DNA from: an uncultured Flavobacteriales bacterium
GTDB taxonomy: Bacteria; Bacteroidota; Bacteroidia; Flavobacteriales_D; Sanyastnellaceae
DNA length: 5,525 bases
Direction of reading: 5' to 3'
Assembly: GCA_937967465.1 (NCBI GenBank)
Contig: CALBSW010000071.1
Span: forward strand, 1-5,525
The notes under the pieces are model-generated. The model saw only the letters and a program-made list of their open reading frames with translations, was not told where the DNA came from and ran no database searches. Below, piece after piece: positions 1 through 5,525 of this stretch. Numbering within the stretch: position 1 is the stretch's first letter; each line of letters starts with the position of its first letter. A program made the translations under genes and the position numbers.

Positions 1-197
1 CGGAAGAAGGCCACCACCCGGAGTTCGGGGCCCGGCCCGTGAAGCGGCTCATTGAACGGGCGGTGCTCAACCCACTGTCCAAGGCCTTGCTCAGCGACGA
101 CCTCGACCGGGATCACCCCGTGGTCATGGACCGGTTCGACGGTGACATTGTCTTCCGGCAGGCCCTCGAAAACGAGACCCTCGTGCCGGTGAGCTGA
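1..197 (+). CDS. clpB: ClpB-type ATP-dependent disaggregase, C-terminal end only
   Basis: This is the 3' end of a gene that starts left of the window; the readable frame runs from base 3 to the TGA at 195-197 and gives 64 residues. It begins EEGHHPEFGARPVKRLIERA and contains a GAR motif, the sensor-2 arginine of the second AAA+ domain of Clp/Hsp100 proteins. The small C-terminal D2 domain follows (VLNPLSKALL, then DGDIVFR). The LNPLSK and DGDIVFR stretches look more like Bacteroidota ClpB than ClpC or ClpA, which is the basis for the symbol. ClpB is a cytosolic hexamer that threads aggregated proteins through its pore together with DnaK. The Walker motifs and middle domain are outside the window, so ClpB versus ClpC rests on the tail alone. 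The gene converges on the FAH-family gene, with 15 bases between the two stop codons. Confidence 0.8.
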   Translation, partial: EEGHHPEFGARPVKRLIERAVLNPLSKALLSDDLDRDHPVVMDRFDGDIVFRQALENETLVPVS

Positions 198-212
198 TGG
201 TCAACAGGAAGG

Positions 213-830
213 TCAAAGGACCTCGACCTCAAACATGGAGCGCCCTTCGAGGCGGCCCTCGAGGCGGTCACCCGACTGCACGGGGCCGACCCCGGAGGGC
301 GTCCCGGTGAAGAGCAGGTCGCCCGTCTTCCAGGTGCTGTAGCGGGAGACGTGGGCGATCAACGCATCCACGGGAAAGAGCATGTCGGCAGTGTGACCGG
401 ACTGCACCTCCTCTCCGTTCCGCAACAAGGAAAACCGAAGGTCTTGGATGTTCCCCCCGACGTCGTCCAGCGCCACAAATTCTCGGGACACCACCGCGGA
501 GCCATCAAACGCCTTGGCCTTCTCCCAGGGCTTTCCGGCAGCCTTGAGCTTCGATTGGACATCCCGTGCCGTGAAATCGATGCCCAGCCCCACCGTGGTG
601 TAGCAACGGCCCGCATGGTCTGCGGAAATCCACTTGGCCGCCCGGTCCATTCGCACGATCAGCTCGACCTCGAAATGGCATTCCTGGGTCCATTCGGGAA
701 TGGCAAAGGGATGGTCCTTGTGCAGGATGGCACTTTCCGGCTTGAAGAAGAACAGCGGTTCGGTCGGGACGGCATTGCCAAGCTCCGTGGCGTGGTCAGC
801 ATAGTTGCGGCCGATGCAGACGATTTTCAT
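213..830 (-). CDS. Fumarylacetoacetate hydrolase (FAH) family protein, FAHD1-like
   Basis: A 205-residue cytosolic enzyme of the FAH superfamily, whose members hydrolyse or decarboxylate C-C bonds in beta-dicarbonyl or 2-oxo acids (acylpyruvates, oxaloacetate and related compounds) using a divalent metal. It opens with MKIVCIGRNYADHATELGN, the usual FAHD1-like start. The metal ligands are visible: E54 and E56 in HFEVEL and D85 in GLGIDFTARD. The signatures KAFDGSAVV (about 106-114) and FTGTPSGVGPV (174-184) are present. The length is normal for the short single-domain type. The frame is open further upstream to a TTG at 923, but that stretch lies inside the OmpA gene and resembles no family sequence, so the ATG at 828-830 is chosen. 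No clear ribosome binding site precedes it. It starts 22 bases after the OmpA stop and is probably co-transcribed. Its exact substrate cannot be read from the sequence. Confidence 0.93.
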   Translation of the reverse strand: MKIVCIGRNYADHATELGNAVPTEPLFFFKPESAILHKDHPFAIPEWTQECHFEVELIVRMDRAAKWISADHAGRCYTTVGLGIDFTARDVQSKLKAAGKPWEKAKAFDGSAVVSREFVALDDVGGNIQDLRFSLLRNGEEVQSGHTADMLFPVDALIAHVSRYSTWKTGDLLFTGTPSGVGPVQSGDRLEGRLEGRSMFEVEVL

Positions 831-852
831 GGGGACGAAGGTCGGGTTCGAA

Positions 853-1986
853 TCAATCGAACAACAGCCGGACTTCCACACGCCGGTCGAAGGCCCCACC
901 CCACTCCGGGCGCTGCTCCCCAAAATGGGCTGCTGTGACCCGGTCGGGAGAGACGCCGTGTTCGAGCAGATACCAGCGCACCACCTGCGCCCTGCGCCGA
1001 CTCAACTCCATGTTGGCCCGGTCTCCCCCGGAAGCATCGCTGTGGCCCGTCACCAACACACGCAAGCCGGGATAGGCCACCATCCACTCGATGAGTGTAT
1101 TCAACCCGTACTCCGCGCTCAAACTGAGTCCCGCGACCCCTGTGGGAAAGCCCAAGGTGAAGTTCTCCTGCAATCCCTCAGGCAACGATGCTCTCCCCCC
1201 GGGCATTCGAGACGGAACCCAGCCACCATCCACACCGCGTGAAGGGAACGACCCGCCATCCGGCACCCTACCGGACGCCACGCTCGGCCGACCGCGCTCG
1301 AGGGCATCCACCCGATCAATCAAGGAGCGAATGGCCTCGGTCAACTCGGCCAAGGCCGGATCTCCGGTGGGGTTGGTGCCTCCTGCAGGTCCGCCCAGAC
1401 CATCCAATGTGCTGCCATCCACCGCTCCTCCGCCAAACTCCGGCAAGGGGTCGGTCTGCAAAGGATCCCTGCCGCCGCGGAGGTCCTCCCAATCTGAAGA
1501 GAGTCCCGACCGCGCCCGCACGCCCTGGGCCAAGTTCCGATCTGCGAAAACCCCCACATCCATCGCCACCAACAGCAGCACATCCTGAATTCGGGATTCG
1601 ACCTGGTAGTAAGCCCAGTCCGCCGTTTCCCACCCCCTCGGAGCGGGCGGCACTTCCCATCCATTCAAGTCCGCCAATGCGTCCGACACACGGGGCCGAA
1701 ACTTTCGGAATTGGGCCATCGCCCCCTCGAAATAATACGGCACCGAGGCGCGCACCACATCCCGCATGGCCTTCAACAGCCGGGATGGTGACGTGGTCAA
1801 TCGAACGGCTGTACCGTCCACTTGAACATCTTGCTGAAGGCGAACCTCCAGCACCTCCATCACAATGTCCTCGTATTGCCGGGTGCTCTCCGGAAGCTCC
1901 GATTGGGACACAACCTCCCCGCCAGCGCCCAAAAGGAGCACAGCCAAAAAGCCAACCCTCAGACGGTCAGACAAATAGCGCGGCAT
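853..1986 (-). CDS. OmpA-C domain envelope protein with unrecognised N-terminal region
   Basis: A 377-residue exported protein. Residues 1-28 look like a Sec signal peptide: MPRYLSDRLR, a hydrophobic VGFLAVLLLG core, then a probable cleavage near SQS. Residues about 35-155 form a mostly helical region I do not recognise. Residues about 180-270 are a Gly/Pro/Ser/Asp-rich linker interrupted by a short heptad-like helix (about 212-231, LAELTEAIRSLIDRVDALE). Residues about 272-377 are an OmpA-C/MotB-type peptidoglycan-binding domain, with TGHSDASG, N325, LSRRRAQVV, GV..DRV and RRVEVRL. D317 and R368/R369 fall where the family binds diaminopimelate. No beta-barrel region is evident, so it is more likely a periplasmic or peptidoglycan-associated protein than a porin. 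A GTG three codons upstream (1993-1995) could also start translation; the ATG at 1984-1986 is preferred because the signal peptide fits directly. The peptidoglycan role is inferred from the domain family. Confidence 0.88.
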   Translation of the reverse strand: MPRYLSDRLRVGFLAVLLLGAGGEVVSQSELPESTRQYEDIVMEVLEVRLQQDVQVDGTAVRLTTSPSRLLKAMRDVVRASVPYYFEGAMAQFRKFRPRVSDALADLNGWEVPPAPRGWETADWAYYQVESRIQDVLLLVAMDVGVFADRNLAQGVRARSGLSSDWEDLRGGRDPLQTDPLPEFGGGAVDGSTLDGLGGPAGGTNPTGDPALAELTEAIRSLIDRVDALERGRPSVASGRVPDGGSFPSRGVDGGWVPSRMPGGRASLPEGLQENFTLGFPTGVAGLSLSAEYGLNTLIEWMVAYPGLRVLVTGHSDASGGDRANMELSRRRAQVVRWYLLEHGVSPDRVTAAHFGEQRPEWGGAFDRRVEVRLLFD

Positions 1987-1994
1987 GGTTACCA

Positions 1995-2022
1995 CGAATT
2001 TAACTCATTATGAGCCACAAAA
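1995..2022 (-). promoter_or_regulatory. Candidate Bacteroidota-type promoter for the OmpA gene
   Basis: Read on the minus strand, TAAATTCG (2002-1995) matches the Bacteroidota -7 element TAnnTTTG at all fixed positions but one. TTTTG (2022-2018) could be the -33 element. The spacer is 15 nt, shorter than the usual 17-23, which weakens the case. The -7 box ends 8 nt before the ATG, so the transcript would have almost no leader. The stretch is noticeably AT-rich compared with its surroundings. The assignment is by pattern only. Confidence 0.25.
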
Positions 2023-2049
2023 CCGCGCCGTCCACGAACCCGAGCGCGG
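2019..2049 (-). terminator. Weak terminator-like hairpin after the sugar transferase gene
   Basis: On the minus strand, CCGCGC (2049-2044) can pair with GCGCGG (2028-2023) across a 15-nt loop, and TTTT (2022-2019) follows immediately. It lies 11 bases after the transferase stop codon. The stem is GC-only but just 6 bp, the loop is long and the T-run is short, so termination would be partial at best. It sits directly upstream of the proposed OmpA promoter, which makes sense for a unit boundary. Confidence 0.3.
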
Positions 2050-2060
2050 GATTCCCCCCC

Positions 2061-3533
2061 TCATTTTCCGCGACCGCGGAGAACGATCCACACGGTGTAG
2101 GCGAGGATTTTGAAGTCCAGGCCCAAAGACATGTTTTCGATGTAGATCAAATCGAACCGGAGACGCTGCACCATCTGGTCCACATTCTCGGCGTACCCAT
2201 ACTTGACCTGTCCCCATGAGGTGATGCCGGGCCGCACCTTCTGAAGGTGATGGTAATGCGGGGCCCGAGCGGAAATCAAGTCGATGTAATGCTGTCGCTC
2301 AGGCCGGGGGCCCACCAAGGACATCTCGCCCAGGAGGACATTGTAGAACTGGGGCAATTCATCCAACCTCGATTTCCGAAGGAAACGGCCAAATGGCGTG
2401 ATCCGCGGGTCGTGGTCGCTGGACAGTTGTGGCCCATTGCGCTCGGAACCGACGTACATCGAACGGAACTTGTGGATCATGAAGGGCACACCCCAACGCC
2501 CCACCCGCTCCTGGTGGAAAAACACGGGCCCTTTGGACCCCAGCTTGACGAGGAGGGCGATGAGCAACAACAACGGCGTGAGCATCACCAGCGCCACGAT
2601 GCTCACGACCACATCCATGCCCCGTTTGACGGCCACTTGCCACGCGGGCATGATGTCCCGTCGAATGGCGATCAAAGGCGCCCCGAACAGACTTTGCATC
2701 CGGACGGATCCAGACAGGATGTCGTAGATGTCCGGGACGATTTTGACCCCCACAGGCAGTCCCTCCAGCTGATTGAGGATGGCTTCCAGTTCGTGGTGTT
2801 CCGTGCTGTTCACAGCCAGGATGACCTCTTCCACACTGTTCGCTTCGATCAACTCGGGCAGTTCGGAAGCCGATCCCAGGTGGGGAATGCCCTCCAGCCT
2901 GCCCGACTCGGATCCCACATCCACGAAACCGACAAACCTGAAACCGGGATTCCGCCGAAGGGCGCGGATCTCCTCCACCATGGCCGCAGCGCGGGCGTTC
3001 CCTCCCACAATGAGCGTATTGAACGCCAATTCACCCTTGTGCACCCGTTTCACCGTCCGGGTCGTCAAGGGCAACCTCAACGCCAACACGCAAGTCACCT
3101 GCGCCCCAAACAGGACGAGCAGGCTTTGGTAATACTGCGTGTAGGTGCTGATCTGGTCATCCAGGATCAGGACAAAAAACAAGGTCAAGGTGCCGAGCAA
3201 AGTCGTCCAGAGCACCTGTCCAATCTCCTGGGAGCGGTGGCGGCGGAATGGCTCTGTGTGCATGCCGGCAAGGCCGTACAGACCGATCCAGAACATGGGG
3301 ACGAACAACAGGCCGAAGATGAAATTGCCGTCCTGCGTGAGTTGGGATGGAAGCCACTCCTCCACGAAGGCCGGCGCTCCTTCGACAACGCGCTTGCGGA
3401 ACAGATACAGGGTGGTCCAGGCGACCCCAGAGGCCACGATGTCTGCGAACACGTATCGGAATGAGGCCCAACGCCGGTCCAGCGCCGTGATCGGCTTGGT
3501 CAATGCGGCTTGAACAGGGGCTTCCGGCGTCAT
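2061..3533 (-). CDS. Exopolysaccharide polyprenyl glycosylphosphotransferase (WbaP/WcaJ-type)
   Basis: A 490-residue inner-membrane enzyme that transfers a sugar 1-phosphate from a nucleotide sugar to undecaprenyl phosphate, the first step in building an exopolysaccharide, capsule or O-antigen unit. Four hydrophobic segments lie at about 26-46, 70-90, 105-125 and 136-156. A cytoplasmic Rossmann-like domain follows, starting FNTLIVGGNARAAAMVEEI (171-189). The catalytic half begins at about residue 300 with VKRGMDVVVSIVALV, the re-entrant membrane helix. It continues with GPVFFHQERVG, FMIHKFRSM, the catalytic Asp-Glu pair in SRLDELPQFYN (D391, E392), SLVGPRPER and VRPGITSWGQV. Length and order are normal for the long, five-helix class. 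An in-frame TTG (3537-3539) overlaps the upstream stop, but the ATG at 3531-3533 is the likelier start. It lies two bases after the lipoprotein TGA, which implies translational coupling. The sugar cannot be told from sequence. Confidence 0.95.
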   Translation of the reverse strand: MTPEAPVQAALTKPITALDRRWASFRYVFADIVASGVAWTTLYLFRKRVVEGAPAFVEEWLPSQLTQDGNFIFGLLFVPMFWIGLYGLAGMHTEPFRRHRSQEIGQVLWTTLLGTLTLFFVLILDDQISTYTQYYQSLLVLFGAQVTCVLALRLPLTTRTVKRVHKGELAFNTLIVGGNARAAAMVEEIRALRRNPGFRFVGFVDVGSESGRLEGIPHLGSASELPELIEANSVEEVILAVNSTEHHELEAILNQLEGLPVGVKIVPDIYDILSGSVRMQSLFGAPLIAIRRDIMPAWQVAVKRGMDVVVSIVALVMLTPLLLLIALLVKLGSKGPVFFHQERVGRWGVPFMIHKFRSMYVGSERNGPQLSSDHDPRITPFGRFLRKSRLDELPQFYNVLLGEMSLVGPRPERQHYIDLISARAPHYHHLQKVRPGITSWGQVKYGYAENVDQMVQRLRFDLIYIENMSLGLDFKILAYTVWIVLRGRGK

Positions 3534-3535
3534 GA

Positions 3536-4429
3536 TCAATACGTCAGGATGCGCAGGTTGTCCAATCCGACAGACCCCTGGGCCCGTCCTGCCTCAAGAA
3601 TGCACTCCACATAGACCTCGAAATGGTCTGCTGGCCCCTGCGCTGTGATGAGCGGGGCGAGGTCGATGTAAATCTTGTTCCATTCCGGGGCGCCCCCTTC
3701 ATCCGTCGCCGTCAACACCATGGCCGGATGCTGAATTTCCTGACCATTGATGAACCCGAACAGCCCCACCACGAACGCCTGATCACAGCGGTAGTCCATC
3801 TCGAGAAATGCCGGTGCATTCTGCGTCAGGTCATATTCCTGTTCAACGGTGCGCACACGGACCAATGGTTCATTCTCATTGACCACGAGCCGCCCACTCT
3901 CACTGCCCTCGAAGACTGCGCCCTCCGCATCGGTGCGCAGCAGGCCCGTGCCTCCGACCAACGACCCGAACACATTTGACGTCTCAAAGTCTTCCACCGG
4001 CAAGTAGCGGACGTTCTCCACCAACTCCATGACGGGCACCAGGGTATCCCGGAGGCCGGGGCCTGCAGTCGGAAGCCAGTCCACCGTGGTGTAGAATGGG
4101 TAAGGGGAACGGCGGTCGCTCAAGCCATTTTCCCGGATCCCGGCCAACAAGGTGACCGCTCCACCTTGAATGTCCTCTTGAATCAGGGGCACCACGGCAG
4201 GCAAAGGAAAAACGCCCACCACATCTGTGGAACTGTACACCCACAGGTCGGTGATGTTGGTCGAGGCGGTGCCCTGCAATTCCGTCGGCTCAAATTGGAT
4301 GTCCGGCACCACGAGGTAAGTCGGAATGTCCTGGTCGGTGGCGATGAGGGAACAGCCCCACAAGCCAGCAGCCACCATGCCCATGCGGAGTGGGGTCAAC
4401 AGGCGGGAAACAGCGCGATGTCCAAACAT
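3536..4429 (-). CDS. Uncharacterised Bacteroidota lipoprotein
   Basis: A 297-residue protein of unknown function. Residues 1-26 form a lipoprotein signal peptide: basic N-terminus, hydrophobic LRMGMVAAG, then the lipobox LWGC with the lipidated cysteine at C26. The mature protein starts SLIATDQDIPTYLVV. A first region (about 40-135) contains TNITDLWVYSSTDVVGVFPL, AGIRENGLSDRRSPYPFY and then a short linker, and looks all-beta. A second region (about 146-297) starts EDFETSN and has alternating beta strands, FLEMDYRCD, FVVGLFGF, EWNKIYIDL and a final VGLDNLRILTY. It resembles a jelly-roll or carbohydrate-binding-like sandwich, but this is a fold impression and not a match. C215 and C276 could pair. 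The frame is open upstream to a GTG at 4532-4534, but the signal peptide directly follows the ATG at 4427-4429. The two-base gap to the sugar transferase suggests a role tied to surface polysaccharide; that is inference. Confidence 0.85.
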   Translation of the reverse strand: MFGHRAVSRLLTPLRMGMVAAGLWGCSLIATDQDIPTYLVVPDIQFEPTELQGTASTNITDLWVYSSTDVVGVFPLPAVVPLIQEDIQGGAVTLLAGIRENGLSDRRSPYPFYTTVDWLPTAGPGLRDTLVPVMELVENVRYLPVEDFETSNVFGSLVGGTGLLRTDAEGAVFEGSESGRLVVNENEPLVRVRTVEQEYDLTQNAPAFLEMDYRCDQAFVVGLFGFINGQEIQHPAMVLTATDEGGAPEWNKIYIDLAPLITAQGPADHFEVYVECILEAGRAQGSVGLDNLRILTY

Positions 4430-4553
4430 GGTTGTGGTCGGCGATGGGCCCACGGCGTTTTTGTCCGCTGGCAATCTCTGACGGAACGGCTTCAAGGTCT
4501 GAGGATGTATGCCGCGGGATCTCCAGTTATCCACAAGGCGCGATGTGAACGGT
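4430..4553. other. Intergenic region upstream of the lipoprotein gene
   Basis: 124 bases without a supported gene. On the minus strand the lipoprotein frame stays open through most of it, but the translation is Pro/Arg-rich and precedes the signal peptide, so it is treated as noncoding. It contains a perfect DnaA-box 9-mer and a GGGCCC palindrome at 4447-4452. I found no minus-strand hairpin followed by a T-run and no convincing TTTG/TAnnTTTG promoter pair, so read-through from the T9SS gene is possible. Confidence 0.5.
4527..4535 (+). promoter_or_regulatory. Perfect DnaA-box 9-mer
   Basis: TTATCCACA on the plus strand is an exact match to the strong DnaA-box consensus TTATNCACA. It is in the noncoding gap upstream of the lipoprotein gene. 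It is isolated: I saw no second perfect box, no AT-rich unwinding region and no dnaA or dnaN gene in the window, so this is not an origin. It may be a regulatory DnaA site or a chance match. Confidence 0.35.
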
Positions 4554-5525
4554 TCAGCGGATGATCTGAATGTGCCCCGTCACGCGTTCCACCGTGCGGA
4601 CACGGAAGGTGGGATCCCGGAAGGTCAGCAGGAATGTGTAGAGTCCATCCCGAACGAAATACAGCTTTTCTTCGAGGGGACGTCCGTCTTCGCGGTATCC
4701 GCCTGTCCAGAATTCCTCGGGGTTGTTGGTCTCCCAGACCAGTGCGCCCCAACGGTTGTAGATCTTCAGGGAATATTCCTCCACCTCACAATCGAAACTC
4801 GGCCGCCACGCATCGTTGATCAGATCACCGTCCGGCGTGAAAGCGCTCGGCGCGAAGACCGTGCATCCACATGGGATTTCGACCAAAGTCACCTCATCGG
4901 TCACCGTACCGCAGTCCGTAGAATAGGAAGCCGTGTAGGTTCCCGCCTGGTTGAGCTGACGAGAGGTCCCCTCGACACCATCGGACCAGTACACGGGACC
5001 TGGTACCGCCAGGTTCAGGCTCACCACCTGTTCCGGGCAGAATTCCACCTCCTCCGGCAACCCGAGGTCAGGCAGCGCACCCGATGGCACGATGAGCTGG
5101 GCCACCACGGGGCAACCCTCACCTTCCGTTGCGGCTTGGACGACGTAATTGCCCGGCTCCATGACCGTCACGCCACCTGCAGACTCCTCAGTACCGTCGA
5201 CCGTCCAATCCGTCCATCCTGCCGGAAACGGGATGAAAGCGAAGTCACCCGGACACAGCGGATCGGCCTCGAAAACCGGCGCCTCTGCTTCTGCGTTGGT
5301 GATCCACGTGCTGTCGGCTCCAGTGCACCCTGGCAGTGGCGCAAGGGTGACCGCTTGCCAGCCCGCTGCATCTCCTTGCCAGGTCCAACCGGTGGTGCCG
5401 TCTGTCCAGACAGGATCCGGTACGCCAAGCTCCGTCGCGAGCGACAGCTCCGCGACGTCTCCCGGACACAGTGTGATTGAATCCGGCAAATCGGGCGTGG
5501 GCAGGTGGACGACCTGAACCTCCGT
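4554..5525 (-). CDS. T9SS type B exported protein with Ig-like repeats, 5' end missing
   Basis: The last 323 residues of a larger protein; the frame is open to the right edge without a credible start, so the N-terminus lies outside. Residues about 13-216 hold three related Ig-like/PKD-like modules of about 71-72 residues, each opening with a CPG or CPE motif (C20, C91, C163) and holding a second cysteine 42-47 residues on. Residues about 221-323 are the gliding-motility-associated C-terminal domain, the type B sorting signal of T9SS: VFAPSAFTPDGDLINDAWRP, EYSLKIYNRWGALVWET, a WTGGY segment, GLYTFLLTFRD and the terminal VTGHIQIIR. GDLIND replaces the commoner GDGIND. Known proteins with this domain cross the outer membrane by T9SS and are secreted or surface-attached, often as adhesins or gliding-related proteins. 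Whether a catalytic domain lies upstream cannot be known here. It is first in the local minus-strand gene string, 124 bases before the lipoprotein. Confidence 0.93.
   Translation of the reverse strand, partial: TEVQVVHLPTPDLPDSITLCPGDVAELSLATELGVPDPVWTDGTTGWTWQGDAAGWQAVTLAPLPGCTGADSTWITNAEAEAPVFEADPLCPGDFAFIPFPAGWTDWTVDGTEESAGGVTVMEPGNYVVQAATEGEGCPVVAQLIVPSGALPDLGLPEEVEFCPEQVVSLNLAVPGPVYWSDGVEGTSRQLNQAGTYTASYSTDCGTVTDEVTLVEIPCGCTVFAPSAFTPDGDLINDAWRPSFDCEVEEYSLKIYNRWGALVWETNNPEEFWTGGYREDGRPLEEKLYFVRDGLYTFLLTFRDPTFRVRTVERVTGHIQIIR
4878..5489 (-). repeat. Three Ig-like/PKD-like protein modules with paired cysteines
   Basis: Three diverged modules inside the T9SS protein start near 5489, 5276 and 5060. 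The shared pattern is an initial CPG[DE] or CPE, a central W-(T/S/D)-(D/V)-(D)G turn (WTDGT, WTVDG, WSDG), a GNY or GTY strand in the last two, and a closing cysteine. The first cysteines are 71 and 72 residues apart. Within modules the cysteines are 47, 47 and 42 residues apart, which suggests one disulfide each. The similarity is at protein level; no near-identical DNA repeat is evident. Confidence 0.7.

Noticed and set aside
831..923. A 31-codon N-terminal extension of the FAH-family protein starting from TTG
   Set aside because: It lies within the OmpA gene, is unlike FAH-family N-termini, and the family start MKIVCIGRNY begins at 830.
1188..2003. A 271-codon plus-strand frame opposite the OmpA-like gene
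   Set aside because: It is extremely Pro/Arg/Ser-rich, which is the complement of the Gly-rich linker, and has no motif. The minus strand encodes the signal peptide and OmpA-C domain.
2054..2060. A run of seven C (G on the minus strand) as a possible phase-variation tract
   Set aside because: It lies just after the transferase stop codon, so slippage would not change any reading frame, and it is not placed within a core promoter spacer.
2247..3464. A 405-codon open frame on the plus strand opposite the sugar transferase gene
   Set aside because: The transferase reading matches its family end to end. The opposite frame is His/Gln/Arg/Pro-rich with no motif, as expected for the complement of a GC-rich gene.
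4439..4460. GC-rich palindrome followed by TTTTT on the plus strand as a terminator
   Set aside because: No plus-strand gene ends here, the only clean palindrome (GGGCCC) is too short and has no loop, and on the minus strand the run is A, not T.
4430..4534. A 35-codon N-terminal extension of the lipoprotein starting from GTG
   Set aside because: It would bury the lipoprotein signal peptide inside the protein. The ATG at 4427-4429 places the lipobox cysteine at a normal position 26.
4509..5480. A 323-codon open frame on the plus strand opposite the T9SS protein gene
   Set aside because: The minus-strand reading holds the T9SS sorting domain and repeats. The plus frame is Arg-rich, has no recognisable domain and is an antisense shadow.
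5487..5489. A start codon for the T9SS protein at 5489
   Set aside because: The codon is TTG (leucine) inside a repeat module, and the frame continues open to the window edge with TEVQVVHLPTPD. The gene is truncated, not started here.

Overview
The window comes from a GC-rich member of the Bacteroidota (formerly Bacteroidetes). The strongest evidence is the protein at the right edge. It ends in a gliding-motility-associated, type B type IX secretion (T9SS) C-terminal domain, which is essentially confined to that phylum. Supporting signs are the ClpB tail, which reads like the Bacteroidota form, an FAH-family hydrolase of the short FAHD1-like type, and the general lack of strong Shine-Dalgarno sequences. 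The genus cannot be named from this sequence.

Layout. Bases 3-197 (+) are the last 64 codons of a ClpB-type disaggregase. Everything else lies on the minus strand and reads from right to left: a T9SS-exported protein with Ig-like/PKD-like repeats (4554 to beyond 5525, 5' end missing); an uncharacterised lipoprotein (3536-4429); a polyprenyl-phosphate sugar-1-phosphate transferase of the exopolysaccharide-initiating type (2061-3533); an OmpA-C domain envelope protein with an unrecognised N-terminal region (853-1986); and an FAH-family hydrolase (213-830). The last gene converges on clpB with 15 bases between the stop codons.

How the genes fit together. The first four minus-strand genes all belong to the cell envelope: an exported repeat protein, a lipid-anchored protein, the membrane enzyme that loads the first sugar onto undecaprenyl phosphate, and a peptidoglycan-binding OmpA-like protein. 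The lipoprotein and sugar transferase are almost fused: only two bases separate the lipoprotein TGA from the transferase ATG, so they are very probably co-translated. The FAH hydrolase follows the OmpA gene after 22 bases and is probably co-transcribed, but its metabolic role is unrelated. A 74-base gap (1987-2060) between the transferase and OmpA genes holds a weak terminator-like hairpin and a Bacteroidota-style promoter candidate, so OmpA plus hydrolase may form a separate unit. The 124-base gap at 4430-4553 holds a perfect DnaA-box 9-mer but no convincing promoter or terminator.

I see no CRISPR array, tRNA, rRNA, insertion sequence or phage gene. The most interesting items are the coupled lipoprotein-transferase pair and the unusual OmpA-like architecture. 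Neither proves a new system.
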